From positions 68,474-132,473 of the forward strand of contig CAZHNN010000003.1 in NCBI GenBank assembly GCA_964533965.1: a stretch of 64,000 bases of DNA, in the 5' to 3' direction. Origin of the DNA: RGIG3178 sp964533965. Its GTDB lineage: Bacteria > Bacillota > Clostridia > Christensenellales > QAND01. Below, piece after piece: positions 17,472 to 26,448 of this stretch (positions within the stretch are counted from its first letter, which is position 1; each line of letters begins with the position of its first letter). Made by a program: the position numbers and the translations under genes. The notes under the pieces were generated by a model. The model worked only from the letters and a program-made list of their open reading frames with translations. It searched no databases and was not told where the DNA came from.

Positions 17472-17512
17472 AATACCCCGCCATTTTGGTAAAGGCGGGG
17501 TATTCTGTTTTT
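17472..17512 (+). terminator. Terminator after the small charged protein
   Basis: AATACCCCGCC and GGCGGGGTATT form an 11 bp stem around ATTTTGGTAAA, followed by a T-rich tail. Confidence 0.85.
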
Positions 17513-17643
17513 GTTTTGTTATATCTGGCAGTCAGGGCTGCCATCGTAATATAGTTGTAGAGCTTTGTTGAAATGCGGCAGGAATAAGATGTCGGTAAGC
17601 GAGAGCTATCGATTGGGATGTTCATTTAATCCCGCTTTATCAA

Positions 17644-17686
17644 ATGACAATTCTGTCATGCAAGCGAATGCAAAGACGGGTATAAT
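17644..17686 (+). promoter_or_regulatory. Response regulator promoter with ATGACA-N4-TGTCAT operator
   Basis: The inverted repeat ATGACA (17644-17649)-N4-TGTCAT (17654-17659) lies 21 bp before a perfect TATAAT (17681-17686). No good -35 box is visible, so the operator probably stands in for it, as expected for an activator-dependent promoter. The same motif recurs before the ABC transporter. Confidence 0.6.
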
Positions 17687-17697
17687 GCAATCGGGTG

Positions 17698-18384
17698 ATG
17701 CCATTGAAGACGATATTGTTGGTAGAAGACGACAAGACCATCGTAATGGGGCTGGAATATTCGCTCGCGCAGGAAGGTTACCGTGTGCTGAGCTTTTTTG
17801 ACGTTGCTTCTGCAGAGTCTGCCATACAAAAAGAGCCGTTCGACCTCGTCATTTTGGACGTTTCGCTGCCGGATGGCAACGGGTTCGACCTGTGCAAAGC
17901 GATCCGCCGGCGCGGCAACGTACCCATTGTGTTTTTGACCGCGCGGGACGAAGAGGTCAACATCGTGATGGGGCTGGACATTGGAGCGGACGATTACATC
18001 ACCAAGCCCTTTCGCGTGAGAGAGCTGCTCTCCCGCCTGCGCACCGTTCTGCGCAGGGCAGGTTCTCCCGATGAAAACCGGGACGAGCTTCATCTGGGCC
18101 CCATTGTCATCAACACGAAACAGGCAAAGGTCGCAAAGTCAGGCGAGGACATACAGCTGACGGCGCTCGAATACCGCCTTCTGTTGACATTGGCGACAAA
18201 CGCGGGGCAGGTTTTGTCCCGCCCGCAGCTGTTGGAAGGCATATGGGACATCGCGGGCGATTTTGTCAACGACAATACGCTCACGGTCTATATCAAGCGT
18301 CTGCGCGAAAAGATCGAGGACGATCCGCAGAACCCGAAGCTCATCCAGACCATACGCGGCTTGGGCTATAAGGCGGGTGAATAA
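17698..18384 (+). CDS. OmpR-family response regulator
   Basis: About 228 residues. The N-terminal receiver (KTILLVEDDKTIV acid pocket, phospho-acceptor Asp in LVILDVSLPDGNGFD, FLTARDEE, DYITKPFRVRELL) is followed by a C-terminal winged helix (LTALEYRLLLTLATNAG, YIKRLREKIEDDP, TIRGLGYK). A GTG lies immediately before the ATG used here and could be the true start; the ribosome site is poor. It ends one base before the histidine kinase start. It is followed by kinase and ABC transporter genes and preceded by a shared operator motif, so it likely activates both units. Confidence 0.93.
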   Translation: MPLKTILLVEDDKTIVMGLEYSLAQEGYRVLSFFDVASAESAIQKEPFDLVILDVSLPDGNGFDLCKAIRRRGNVPIVFLTARDEEVNIVMGLDIGADDYITKPFRVRELLSRLRTVLRRAGSPDENRDELHLGPIVINTKQAKVAKSGEDIQLTALEYRLLLTLATNAGQVLSRPQLLEGIWDIAGDFVNDNTLTVYIKRLREKIEDDPQNPKLIQTIRGLGYKAGE

Positions 18385-18385
18385 G

Positions 18386-19390
18386 ATGCTTCGCAATTCG
18401 GAATTCAGGCGATTGCTTATCTATGTATCCGTCCCCTCTTTGCTGTTTACCGTCGTGGGCTTTATACTGTCCGTTTGGACGGGCCTTTTGGTGCTGGCGT
18501 GTTCCTGCTTTATAATTGCAGCAACCGTTGTATTCACAATCTGGCGGTACAGGCAAATTGAACATCTAAGCGAGTACTTAAAGCATATCAGCAACGGAAA
18601 TTACAATCTTGACGTGCGCGACAACGCCGAGGGCGAACTTTCGATCTTGAAAAATGAGATTTACAAGGTCACCGTGATGCTAAACCGGCAGAACGAGGCG
18701 CTGCAGGCGGATAAGGCGGCACTGCAAAACGCTCTTTCGGACATCTCGCACCAGCTCAAAACGCCGCTGACCTCAATGTTTGTGATGACCGATCTCTTAT
18801 TGGAGCAGGATCTTCCCGATCAAAAGCGCCTTGAATTCACCGACCGCATCCGCGTACAGCTGGAGCGGCTGCAATGGCTGGTGACTTCCCTTCTGAAGCT
18901 TTCGAGGCTGGACGCCAAGACGGTGGAATTCAAGCCCGAATCCATTTTGGCACAGCAGCTCTTTGAGAAGGCTTGCGGGCCGCTGTTGATTCCGCTGGAA
19001 TTGAAAAACCAGAGGCTTACCATACAAGGCCAGGACATCAAGCTGCGCTGCGACGCCAACTGGACGGCGGAAGCGCTGCTGAACATATTGAAAAACTGCG
19101 TCGAACATACGCCACAGAACGGCAGCATCTCGATTTCCTGCACACAGAATCCGCTGTTTGTGCAGATCCAGATCCGCGACAGTGGAGCAGGTATCGACCC
19201 GAAGGACCTGCCGCATATCTTCGAGCGCTTCTACAGGGGGAAGAACGCCGCAGATGACAGCATCGGCATTGGCCTTGCGATAGCCTCCGCGATCGTGCAG
19301 GAGCAGGGCGGTTCCATCGATGCCAGTAATGCTGCCGATGTGGGAAGCTGCTTTGTGATCCGATTTCCCAAGGAACCGGTGATTCAATGA
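18386..19390 (+). CDS. Sensor histidine kinase
   Basis: 334 residues. Two membrane helices (about 10-30 and 33-52) are separated by almost no external loop, so the kinase probably senses within the membrane or through its ABC transporter partner. A short HAMP-like linker follows. The phospho-accepting His122 is in ALSDISHQLKTPLTS, with the N box in LLNILKNCVEHTP, the G1 box in RDSGAGIDP and the G2 box in IGIGLAIA. The ATG at 18386 follows GGCGGGTGA. This layout resembles BceS-type kinases that work with antimicrobial-peptide ABC transporters. Confidence 0.9.
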   Translation: MLRNSEFRRLLIYVSVPSLLFTVVGFILSVWTGLLVLACSCFIIAATVVFTIWRYRQIEHLSEYLKHISNGNYNLDVRDNAEGELSILKNEIYKVTVMLNRQNEALQADKAALQNALSDISHQLKTPLTSMFVMTDLLLEQDLPDQKRLEFTDRIRVQLERLQWLVTSLLKLSRLDAKTVEFKPESILAQQLFEKACGPLLIPLELKNQRLTIQGQDIKLRCDANWTAEALLNILKNCVEHTPQNGSISISCTQNPLFVQIQIRDSGAGIDPKDLPHIFERFYRGKNAADDSIGIGLAIASAIVQEQGGSIDASNAADVGSCFVIRFPKEPVIQ

Positions 19391-19514
19391 GAACTGCCGG
19401 ATAAGCGAGTTAGTTTTACGTCCTGCAAAACGAAATCGCACGTGAAGCGCTATTCAAAATTTGGTGATACCGATGAGTGCAAAACCCAGAGGCTGAGAAT
19501 TAACCAATGGTTCC

Positions 19515-19558
19515 ATGACAGAACCGTCATATAAGCCGTCACGATCCCGTCATATGAG
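19515..19558 (+). promoter_or_regulatory. ABC transporter promoter with shared operator motif and CCGTCAY direct repeats
   Basis: ATGACA (19515-19520)-N4-CGTCAT (19525-19530) matches the operator before the response regulator. CCGTCAT/C repeats begin at 19524, 19536 and 19547, about one helical turn apart, as expected for OmpR-family dimers. A possible -10, TATGAG (19553-19558), lies 22 bp after the inverted repeat, nearly the same spacing as at the first site. Confidence 0.55.
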
Positions 19559-19601
19559 CACGTTATCCTGAATGCATCAAGCGATAGGAGCACTATTTAC
19601 C

Positions 19602-20285
19602 ATGGAAATCTTAAAGGTGGAAAATATCTGCAAAACGTACGGATCAGGCGAAGCCGCTGTGCACGCGCTTTCCGACGTATCCTTTTGTGTGCAGAAGGGA
19701 GAGTTCGTAGCGATCGTAGGTTCCTCAGGCTCGGGCAAGAGCACGCTGTTGCACATCATCGGCGGTGTGGACAGGCCAACTTCCGGCAGAGTGCTGGTGG
19801 AAGGCACGGACATCTATCAATTGGACGAAAGCCGCCTCGCCATCTTCCGAAGGCGTCAGGTAGGGTTGATCTATCAATTCTACAACCTGATCCCGGTGCT
19901 GGATGTAGAGGAGAACATCAAGCTGCCGCTGCTATTGGACGCTCGCACTCCCGACGAGGAGCAGCTGAACGGCATCTTCTCCATGCTAAACCTGAGCGAC
20001 CGCAAAAAGCACCTGCCCAACCAGCTCTCCGGCGGACAGCAGCAGCGCGTCTCAATCGGGCGTGCGCTTGTGAACAACCCCGCGTTGATGTTGGCGGATG
20101 AGCCCACGGGCAACCTTGACAGCAAGAACAGCGCGGAGATCATGTCCCTTCTGCGCCAGTGCAACCGCAAATACGGGCAAACGTTGATTGTCATCACACA
20201 CGACATGAACATTGCGCTGCAGGCCGGCCGTATCCTACACATAGAGGACGGCAAGATCGTCCGTGACGAGGTGCTGCGCAAATGA
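19602..20285 (+). CDS. ABC transporter ATP-binding protein (MacB/BceA type)
   Basis: 227 residues: Walker A GSSGSGKST (about 40-48), Q loop QFYNLIPVL, signature LSGGQQQR, Walker B LMLADEP with catalytic Glu, and the H loop ITHD. This is the LolD/MacB/BceA class paired with FtsX-type permeases. The start at 19602 (MEILKVENI) is preferred because TAGGAG precedes it; an in-frame ATG at 19572 has no ribosome site. Its stop overlaps the permease start by 4 nt (ATGA). Confidence 0.93.
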   Translation: MEILKVENICKTYGSGEAAVHALSDVSFCVQKGEFVAIVGSSGSGKSTLLHIIGGVDRPTSGRVLVEGTDIYQLDESRLAIFRRRQVGLIYQFYNLIPVLDVEENIKLPLLLDARTPDEEQLNGIFSMLNLSDRKKHLPNQLSGGQQQRVSIGRALVNNPALMLADEPTGNLDSKNSAEIMSLLRQCNRKYGQTLIVITHDMNIALQAGRILHIEDGKIVRDEVLRK

Positions 20286-22942
20286 ACGTGATGAGGGAAT
20301 TCACCAAAAAGAGCCTGTTGTCCAACAAAAAGCGCACCGTCGTCACCATCATCGGCGTCATCCTTTCGGCTGCGATGATAACGGCGGTGCCAACGTTCAT
20401 CGCCTCGTTTCTTTCGGCGCTGCAGCGTTCCGAAATCGCTCAAAACGGAAACTGGCACGCAAGAATACAAAACGTACAGGTACAAAACATATCAGTTATT
20501 GAAACCAATTCGAATATTCGCTCCGTCGTTCTGGCGCAGGAGTTGGGCTTTGCCCCGATTATCGGGTCAAAGGGCGAACAAAAGCCTTACCTGTACTTTC
20601 GCAGCTATGACGAAAACGGATATAAACAGATGTCCATCCGCCTGGTTTCCGGCAGGTTTCCGAAAACAGGCTCTGAAGTTGTGATATCCGAAACCATCCA
20701 AAACGTCGCCGGTGTTCCCTATCAGATCGGCGACACGATACATGTAACGCTGGGGCAGCGTCAAACCCTAGCCGGAGAAGCGATAATGGACAACAGCGGA
20801 ATCCGGTATCAATACGATGAAAACGGCAATGCGACCGCGTTAGACGAAACGTTCATCCCTGGAAAAACGCAAACCTTCACCGTCGTGGGCGTGATGGAAC
20901 GCCCCAGTTTTGAAAACAGCTGGTCCGCAGGCTGCGGTGTGTTGGGATATGTCGACAAGGCCATGCTGGCACAGGCCGATAAGGTGGATGTGTATCTTAC
21001 AGCACGCAATATTGACCGCGGCATTTTTCAAACAATGCCTGCGATTGCACAGCAAATCGGCAATACGAAAAAGGATATCGTATATAACGACCATTTGCTG
21101 CGTTACTACGGCGCCATCAGTGGGGACAATCTCTTTTCGTTCCTGTTTACGTTTTCGGCCATCATCATCGGTATCATCATCATCGCGTCGGTATCGTTGA
21201 TCTACAACGCATTTGCGATCTCGGTCTCCGAAAGAGCTAAACAGCTGGGCCTGTTGTCCAGTGTCGGCGCGACCAAGCGACAAAAGCGATCGAGCATGTA
21301 TTATGAAGCGCTTATCATCGGCGCTATCGGCGTGCCGCTTGGGATCCTATCGGGCATCGGCGGCATCGGCATTACGCTTAGGGCCATTGCACCGCTGCTG
21401 CAGGGCACGTTGAATACCAACGGCACTGCGCTTACCCTAGTTGTCTCTCCGTTAGCGATAGCGATCGCAGTCGTGCTGTCGGCTGCTACCATCTTTATCT
21501 CCGTCTATATCCCGGCACGTCGCGCATCCAGGATCATGCCGATCGACGCGATCCGGCAGACGGGTGAAATCAAGCTGACGCGCAAGGTGGTCAAGACGTC
21601 CAAGCTTACGCGCAAGCTCTTCGGCTTTGAGGCTGAAATTGCCTTGAAGAACCTGAAACGGAGCCGCAAGAAGTACCGTGCAACCATCGTTTCACTGGTG
21701 ATCAGCCTGGTGCTCTTTCTGACCGTCTCCACGTATGTGAGCATGGCAACGCGGCTGTCAGGCGCCACGGAAGCGGGATTCAACTATGACATCAGCGTTT
21801 CCCCGCTCGGCAATGACGCTTTCGCCTTCACAAAAGCCGTTGAGGCGATCGCTACCATGCCGCATGTGAGTAAGAGCGCTCAGGCGACCATCCTCACAAG
21901 AAACACGCGCCTGTCTTCAGATGCTTTGACCGGTTTGGCCAAACAGTTTCTCTCGCCGCGCCAAGACGGTCAATATAATCTCCCCATGGTAGTAGTAGCA
22001 CTCGACCAAAAGAGCTTTTTGGAATACGCAAATGCGACAGGCCTGGACGCGTCCGCATACACCGATGCCAAAAACCCGCAGGCAATTCTGATCAACCACG
22101 GACAGGAATACCTCTATTCGAGAGCGGATAAGAAATATATCAAGCAGTCGGGCGAGGTCTTCTCCCTCAAACCCGGCGACACAATAAACATCTATGAAAA
22201 CAAGCAGATGGCACAAAGCAAGCCCGATGATGAAGCAAAGGGCGAAACGGAGGATAGCAGCATCATTACGAGCATCCGCGTCGGCACGCTGACACAAGTG
22301 CGGCCTATGGGCACGCTGATACAGGGGTTCAGCTATGCGACAATGGTGATGTCGGAGGATGTGTTCCATGCGGTCTTTTCAAATGTAATCTCCAATGCGG
22401 CGCAACATGCGATTTACCTTTCAACCGATGACGACCAGACTCTTGAAAAGCAGCTGTCAGCGCTACCCGGCGCGGAATCCAGCCTTGTGATCACGAATGT
22501 TCACACTGCGGCACGCGCGGAGCAGAACACGTCGACCTTTTTGGGGGTGTTCGTCTACGGGTTCATCATCCTGATCAGTCTCATCTGCGTTGCAAACATC
22601 TTCAATACCGTATCCACCAACATCGTGCTTCGGCGCAAGGAGTTCGCAATGCTGCGCTCTGTCGGGATGACGCCCAAGAGCTTTAACAGGATGATCCGCT
22701 TCGAAAGCGCCTTTTATGGGCTCAAGGGGCTGCTGTACGGCTTGCCGATCAGCGTTCTGATCGCATACCTGTTGTATCGGCTGCAGCAATCGGTGTTGGG
22801 GTCAACATTCAGCCTGCCGCTAGCAAGCTATGCGTTCGCGATCCTGATGATCCTTGCCATCGTATTCGCAACAATGCTGTACTCGACCAACAAGATCAAA
22901 AAGGAGAACATCATCGATGCCCTAAAAGAGGAAAGCTTCTAA
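20282..22942 (+). CDS. FtsX-family ABC transporter permease
   Basis: 886 residues with two copies of the FtsX unit: helix 1 (about 20-40), a large outer domain (about 45-280), helices 2-4 (about 285-425), helix 5 (about 475-495), a second outer domain (about 500-755), and helices 6-8 (about 760-880). This double-domain layout differs from BceB/VraG permeases, which have ten helices and one large outer loop; it is closer to LolE/MacB-like exporters or to duplicated permeases of unknown substrate. With the upstream kinase and regulator it likely forms a sensing and detoxification module against a cell-envelope agent; that role is inferred. Confidence 0.88.
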   Translation: MNVMREFTKKSLLSNKKRTVVTIIGVILSAAMITAVPTFIASFLSALQRSEIAQNGNWHARIQNVQVQNISVIETNSNIRSVVLAQELGFAPIIGSKGEQKPYLYFRSYDENGYKQMSIRLVSGRFPKTGSEVVISETIQNVAGVPYQIGDTIHVTLGQRQTLAGEAIMDNSGIRYQYDENGNATALDETFIPGKTQTFTVVGVMERPSFENSWSAGCGVLGYVDKAMLAQADKVDVYLTARNIDRGIFQTMPAIAQQIGNTKKDIVYNDHLLRYYGAISGDNLFSFLFTFSAIIIGIIIIASVSLIYNAFAISVSERAKQLGLLSSVGATKRQKRSSMYYEALIIGAIGVPLGILSGIGGIGITLRAIAPLLQGTLNTNGTALTLVVSPLAIAIAVVLSAATIFISVYIPARRASRIMPIDAIRQTGEIKLTRKVVKTSKLTRKLFGFEAEIALKNLKRSRKKYRATIVSLVISLVLFLTVSTYVSMATRLSGATEAGFNYDISVSPLGNDAFAFTKAVEAIATMPHVSKSAQATILTRNTRLSSDALTGLAKQFLSPRQDGQYNLPMVVVALDQKSFLEYANATGLDASAYTDAKNPQAILINHGQEYLYSRADKKYIKQSGEVFSLKPGDTINIYENKQMAQSKPDDEAKGETEDSSIITSIRVGTLTQVRPMGTLIQGFSYATMVMSEDVFHAVFSNVISNAAQHAIYLSTDDDQTLEKQLSALPGAESSLVITNVHTAARAEQNTSTFLGVFVYGFIILISLICVANIFNTVSTNIVLRRKEFAMLRSVGMTPKSFNRMIRFESAFYGLKGLLYGLPISVLIAYLLYRLQQSVLGSTFSLPLASYAFAILMILAIVFATMLYSTNKIKKENIIDALKEESF

Positions 22943-22965
22943 AAGCGCTATGATACGGTGCAATA

Positions 22966-22992
22966 GAAGAGCCCGCTAAAGCGGGCTCTTGC
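22966..22992 (+). terminator. Probable terminator after the ABC permease
   Basis: AAGAGCCCGC-TAAA-GCGGGCTCTT forms a strong hairpin, though the T-tract after it is weak. Confidence 0.55.
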
Positions 22993-23084
22993 CCATTTAG
23001 ATGATTATCGTGTTGCTTTCTATCGGCAATAAAGGTCAATGTGTATGGCTTGAATATAATGCAAAAGCTAATTGCAAAACAAAA

Positions 23085-23113
23085 AAGCCCGGCAGCCGAA
23101 GGCTGCCGGGCTA
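23085..23113 (-). terminator. Terminator of the 23122-23703 gene
   Basis: AGCCCGGCAGCC pairs with GGCTGCCGGGCT and is followed by T6 on the minus strand. Confidence 0.85.
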
Positions 23114-23121
23114 CTGTACCT

Positions 23122-23703
23122 CTATGCAAAAAGGTCTCTTGCCTTTTGCGTCAGCACGATGAAGACCCATAAACCGTTGCTATCGGGCATAGTACAACTA
23201 AGATATTCCTTCTCTTGCAATGCCTGTATGGCAGCCTTATACGTCTCTTGGTCATCGGTAGAAGGCATGCAGAGCCTTTCGCCTACGTATAGGCCCATGT
23301 GAAGGTTGCCCTTTTTACGCTCATGCATCTCGTGCTCAACGAGGTCCTTTACGACGGATAATTCGGGATCGCTCAGGTCATTCCATGCCGCAGCCTGATG
23401 CACCTCGTTCAAAAATCCGAAACAGTTTGAAAGTGCCATTAACAATTCTGTACCCTCATCTGAATTTGTGCCGGATGCATCCGTTTGCTGATGCAAGAGC
23501 TGCTCGAAAATCCGATGCAGTATATCTACATGCGCCTCATACAACCCTTCAGCTTCGTCTCTAAGCGTACGATCGAACCGCATGGATTTGGCTTGATCTC
23601 CGGAGCCCTTATGAGCATTCAGCGTTTCTTCAAGTTTCTCAATTTTACCAAGATACGTGCGTATTTGTCCTATCAATTCTGCATTCAACGAAACGCTGCC
23701 CAT
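23122..23703 (-). CDS. Hypothetical protein, helical, unknown function
   Basis: 193 residues, soluble. The N-terminal half (about 1-110) is mostly helical with coiled-coil-like stretches (IGQIRTYLGKIEKLEETL). The C-terminal part (about 120-190) has a pattern that could be a small winged helix (YKAAIQALQEKEYLSC, then WVFIVLTQKARDLF). It has its own extended -10 promoter (TGCTATAAT, about 23731-23740) and terminator. It is the last ordinary gene before the phage-derived region. No family is recognised. Confidence 0.6.
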   Translation of the reverse strand: MGSVSLNAELIGQIRTYLGKIEKLEETLNAHKGSGDQAKSMRFDRTLRDEAEGLYEAHVDILHRIFEQLLHQQTDASGTNSDEGTELLMALSNCFGFLNEVHQAAAWNDLSDPELSVVKDLVEHEMHERKKGNLHMGLYVGERLCMPSTDDQETYKAAIQALQEKEYLSCTMPDSNGLWVFIVLTQKARDLFA

Positions 23704-23862
23704 ATTCCTATCATCCTAGTTTTTGTTTGCATTATAGCATAGTTTGGGGCGGTGCCTGCTGCGGTGTTCGACCTAGCACCGAGTGAGTTTGTATAAAGTC
23801 ATGCATTCGGGAAACCTGCAGAATTATTTTTGTAACATTTTGTCAGATACATCGGTTAATTT

Positions 23863-25461
23863 CTATACGGGGATATTTTTAAAAAAGGCAGGGTTGCATA
23901 TGAAGAGTTTCGCAGATTTTAAGGAGAATTGGCTGACAAAAGACAAGAAAACGAGAGGTATTTTTCCTCCAACTTTGCCGTCAATGACTGCAATTCCATC
24001 AATAAACTCCCCTTCACTCCCGCCCAACCCGGCCTCCGCCAGTTTCTTTTCGACAGCTTTGCGGATCATCTGCTGCAAATCAGGGGGTACGGCCCCGCTG
24101 TTTCCTATTATACCGTTTTCTGCACCGCCCGTAAATGTACTCAGCGGGCCAATTCCCGATGCTTCCAGCGCATTCGTTTCACCGATGGGCAGGCTGTTCT
24201 GTTCCAGCTTTTTAAGCGCCTCCGCCAGCGGGTTCTGCCCGGGTGTCGTGGAGACTTCCTGATAGGGTATCATCCCGTTGCTATCAACATACTCCTGCGG
24301 CACTCTGTCTACAGGAACATCCACCACCGTCCCGTCGGGGTTCCTAAACGGCAGCGTTGGGCTGGATGGAACGCCGTCAACGGGCTCAAAAACAAATGTA
24401 CCGTCCGGCAATTTAACCGGCAGCGTTTTTTGTGGCGCAGGCGATGTAGGAACAGTTGCACCTTGCAGCGTCGGCAAGGTTGGAGAATCCGTTCCAACCG
24501 AAGCAGGTACCGTCTGTGGAATCATCCCTCGCACCGGTGGCAAAGCCGGCGTTTCCACCGGTATCGGCTGTACGGGCGTTGTGCCTCCTGTCATCTGCGG
24601 GGCAATGCCCTGCTGTGGCGGTAAAATGGTAGGCTCCGGCGCAGCCGCAACCCGTGCTGGCACTAGCTCCGAGCCCCCGTTTCCTGTTCCTTTCGGCACA
24701 TTTGCAGGTATGCCATTCGTCTGCGGTGTCGGCAAGGCAGGCGCTCCGCCGTTCTGCGGCAAACTTATGGCACCCTGCACTGCGCCGCCTGTTATAGGCA
24801 ATCCGACGTCCGTCCCTGTTCCCGGTATCGGTATGCCCGCTTCCCCCTCTGCCGTGACAGGCATCGGTACATACGGATTCAACCCCGTTGGCGACAGAGT
24901 CCCCGCTGCGGCTGCCTCTATGGGAATCAAGCCGGTATTTGCAAACGGCAGCGCCGACAAGCCGCTTTCCGATCCTCTCAACGCAAGCGCCGTTGAACCG
25001 GATATAGCCGGTGGACCGGCCGCGGATCCCGCTTCGAATGCCTCGGGAAGCCAAACGGCTTCCGTGCTCAACCCGTTTGGCAGGTATTTGCCCGCATACG
25101 GTAGTGCATAGGTGGCCAACGCAATGCCACCCTGCACCCGGCCCCTATCTTCAGCGGTCTGAAGATCCTCCCCGTTGCCTACTCCCTGTGTCATGGTCCC
25201 GCCCTTCGCCTGCGCGGTTACGGCGATTGCGCCAATGGCCGGATTTATGGTTGACGCCGCCGCCACGGGGATGATCTGCCCGCCTGCATACATCATGTTT
25301 TTGCCAAACCATTTGTCCTGCTCTTCCACATCGGCATACATGCTCTCCCCCATGGCATTGTCCCACGCCTGCTGCTGCGCCGTTTTCTGCAACTGCGCTT
25401 CAGCTTGCGCCGTCCGCTCTGTGCGGGCATTGGAAACAAAATCCCCCAGCGCGTCATACAT
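23863..25461 (-). pseudogene. Phage structural-type protein, C-terminal part after an in-frame amber stop
   Basis: This frame (532 codons) is in register with the open frame at 25531-26292. The 23 codons between a TAG at 25531-25533 and the first ATG here also read as ordinary protein (TWLEDAKAEYDTAPEYAKDL), so both pieces were one gene of about 810 codons. The segment has an Ala/Gly-rich hydrophobic stretch (about 45-75 of this piece), then a long Pro/Gly/Thr-rich region, and a helical end (QQMIRKAVEKKLAEAGLG). The last 30 residues look unlike the rest and overlap, in antisense, a plus-strand gene start at 23899, suggesting a junction. It could be a virion or ejection protein; the exact role is unknown. 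Confidence 0.5.
23899..23958 (+). pseudogene. Possible truncated gene start (about 20 codons) at the left edge of the mosaic region
   Basis: On the plus strand AAAGGCAGGG precedes an ATG that opens MKSFADFKENWLTKDKKTRG, which looks like a genuine protein start. After that the frame runs antisense through the phage gene and turns into low-complexity proline/serine sequence. This suggests a cellular gene interrupted where the phage-derived segment begins. No matching remainder was found in the window. Confidence 0.3.
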
Positions 25462-25530
25462 CTGCTTTTCAAGGTCTTTGGCGTACTCCGGTGCGGTGTC
25501 ATACTCCGCTTTCGCATCCTCCAGCCAGGT

Positions 25531-26292
25531 CTACCCGTATTCCGGGATGTTGCTGGTTGTCAGCCCATTCCAAATGTATTGCGCGCCGTGCCATGCGCCA
25601 TCAACTGCCCTGTTGGCATAATACCCCGCCGTACTGTCGCTGATCAGTTTAAAGCCTGCCGCATCGCCTATCTTCGTCAACGCATTTGGGTTATAGTTCA
25701 CCTGCCGCGCGATCTTCAGCATCGTTTCAGGATCGATGCCGCGCTCTTTTCCAATCTGCGCGACCGTGTTCTCAAAATATTGCTTTTCATCGTCGGTATA
25801 TTGCTGTTCGCCAGCGAGCGAAGCAAATGCGTTTTCGTCCACGCCCTGCAAGATCTGTGTCTTGTATGCGTCCTCCGCGGCCTTTTTTTGATCGTTGGCG
25901 GCTATGTTGCCAAAATAGCTGTTCACATACGATTTGAAAACTTCCGGATCGTTCAAATCGGAGTCCCGAAAACCCTCCATCGTCTTGTTCGCAACATCCA
26001 TCGTGCTGGTGGACCTCACCGGCTTTTGTTTGAGCATTTGAATATATTGGTTGCCGCTGCTGGTGCTCTGCGTCGGAACAGTGCCGCTCATCGTAGGTAC
26101 AGTGGTCGCTGCCGAGCCGCTGTTCGGTTTCTGCACCACAGTGTTCCCCGCACTCTGCTGGTCTGTGTCTTGATTAGGCATAGAAGCTGCCAATTCGTGC
26201 ATATCGGGGTCATGCGCGATCAACTTGAGGGCATCATTTTTGCTCATTCCGCTCTTCATCAGCTGCAGAACAAGCGCCGGAACATTGCTCAT
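25531..26292 (-). pseudogene. Phage structural-type protein, N-terminal part ending at an amber stop
   Basis: 253 residues. The start at 26292 (MSNVPALVLQLMKSG) follows AAGGAG. A short helical domain (SKNDALKLIAHDPDMHELA) is followed by a Ser/Thr/Gln-rich linker (about 45-85) and a helical domain (about 90-250) with GIDPETMLKIARQVNYNPNALT. The TAG at 25531 is a single base from CAG (Gln), and coding continues in the same frame after it, so this is most simply a nonsense mutation in a decaying phage gene. Neighbouring genes use TAG as a normal stop, which argues against amber recoding. Confidence 0.5.
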
Positions 26293-26388
26293 CCGTATTT
26301 CTCCTTCCCAATCCGCCGATCCTCGGCAAAAAAAGATGGTCCGCCATTTCAGCGACCGTCTGATGTGATCCATAGCGTCTAGAAAACA

Positions 26389-26408
26389 AAAAGCGCCGAA
26401 GCGCTTTT
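26389..26408. terminator. Terminator between the LRR protein gene and the phage structural gene
   Basis: AAGCGC-CGAA-GCGCTT has T-tracts on both strands; it would end the minus-strand LRR transcript. Confidence 0.7.
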
Positions 26409-26448
26409 TTACTGATCTATTCTTACTTTTTGGAACTATTTGTTGCGA

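Noticed and set aside
24278..25111. 277-codon plus-strand frame rich in Gly, Pro and Val
   Set aside because: Antisense to the Pro/Gly-rich part of the phage structural gene; no ribosome site and codon pattern follows the minus strand.
25531..25533. Recoding of TAG as an amino acid in the phage genes
   Set aside because: The tail fibre and SleB genes end with TAG overlapping the next ribosome site, and a TAA also interrupts a nearby small gene; nonsense mutation is simpler.
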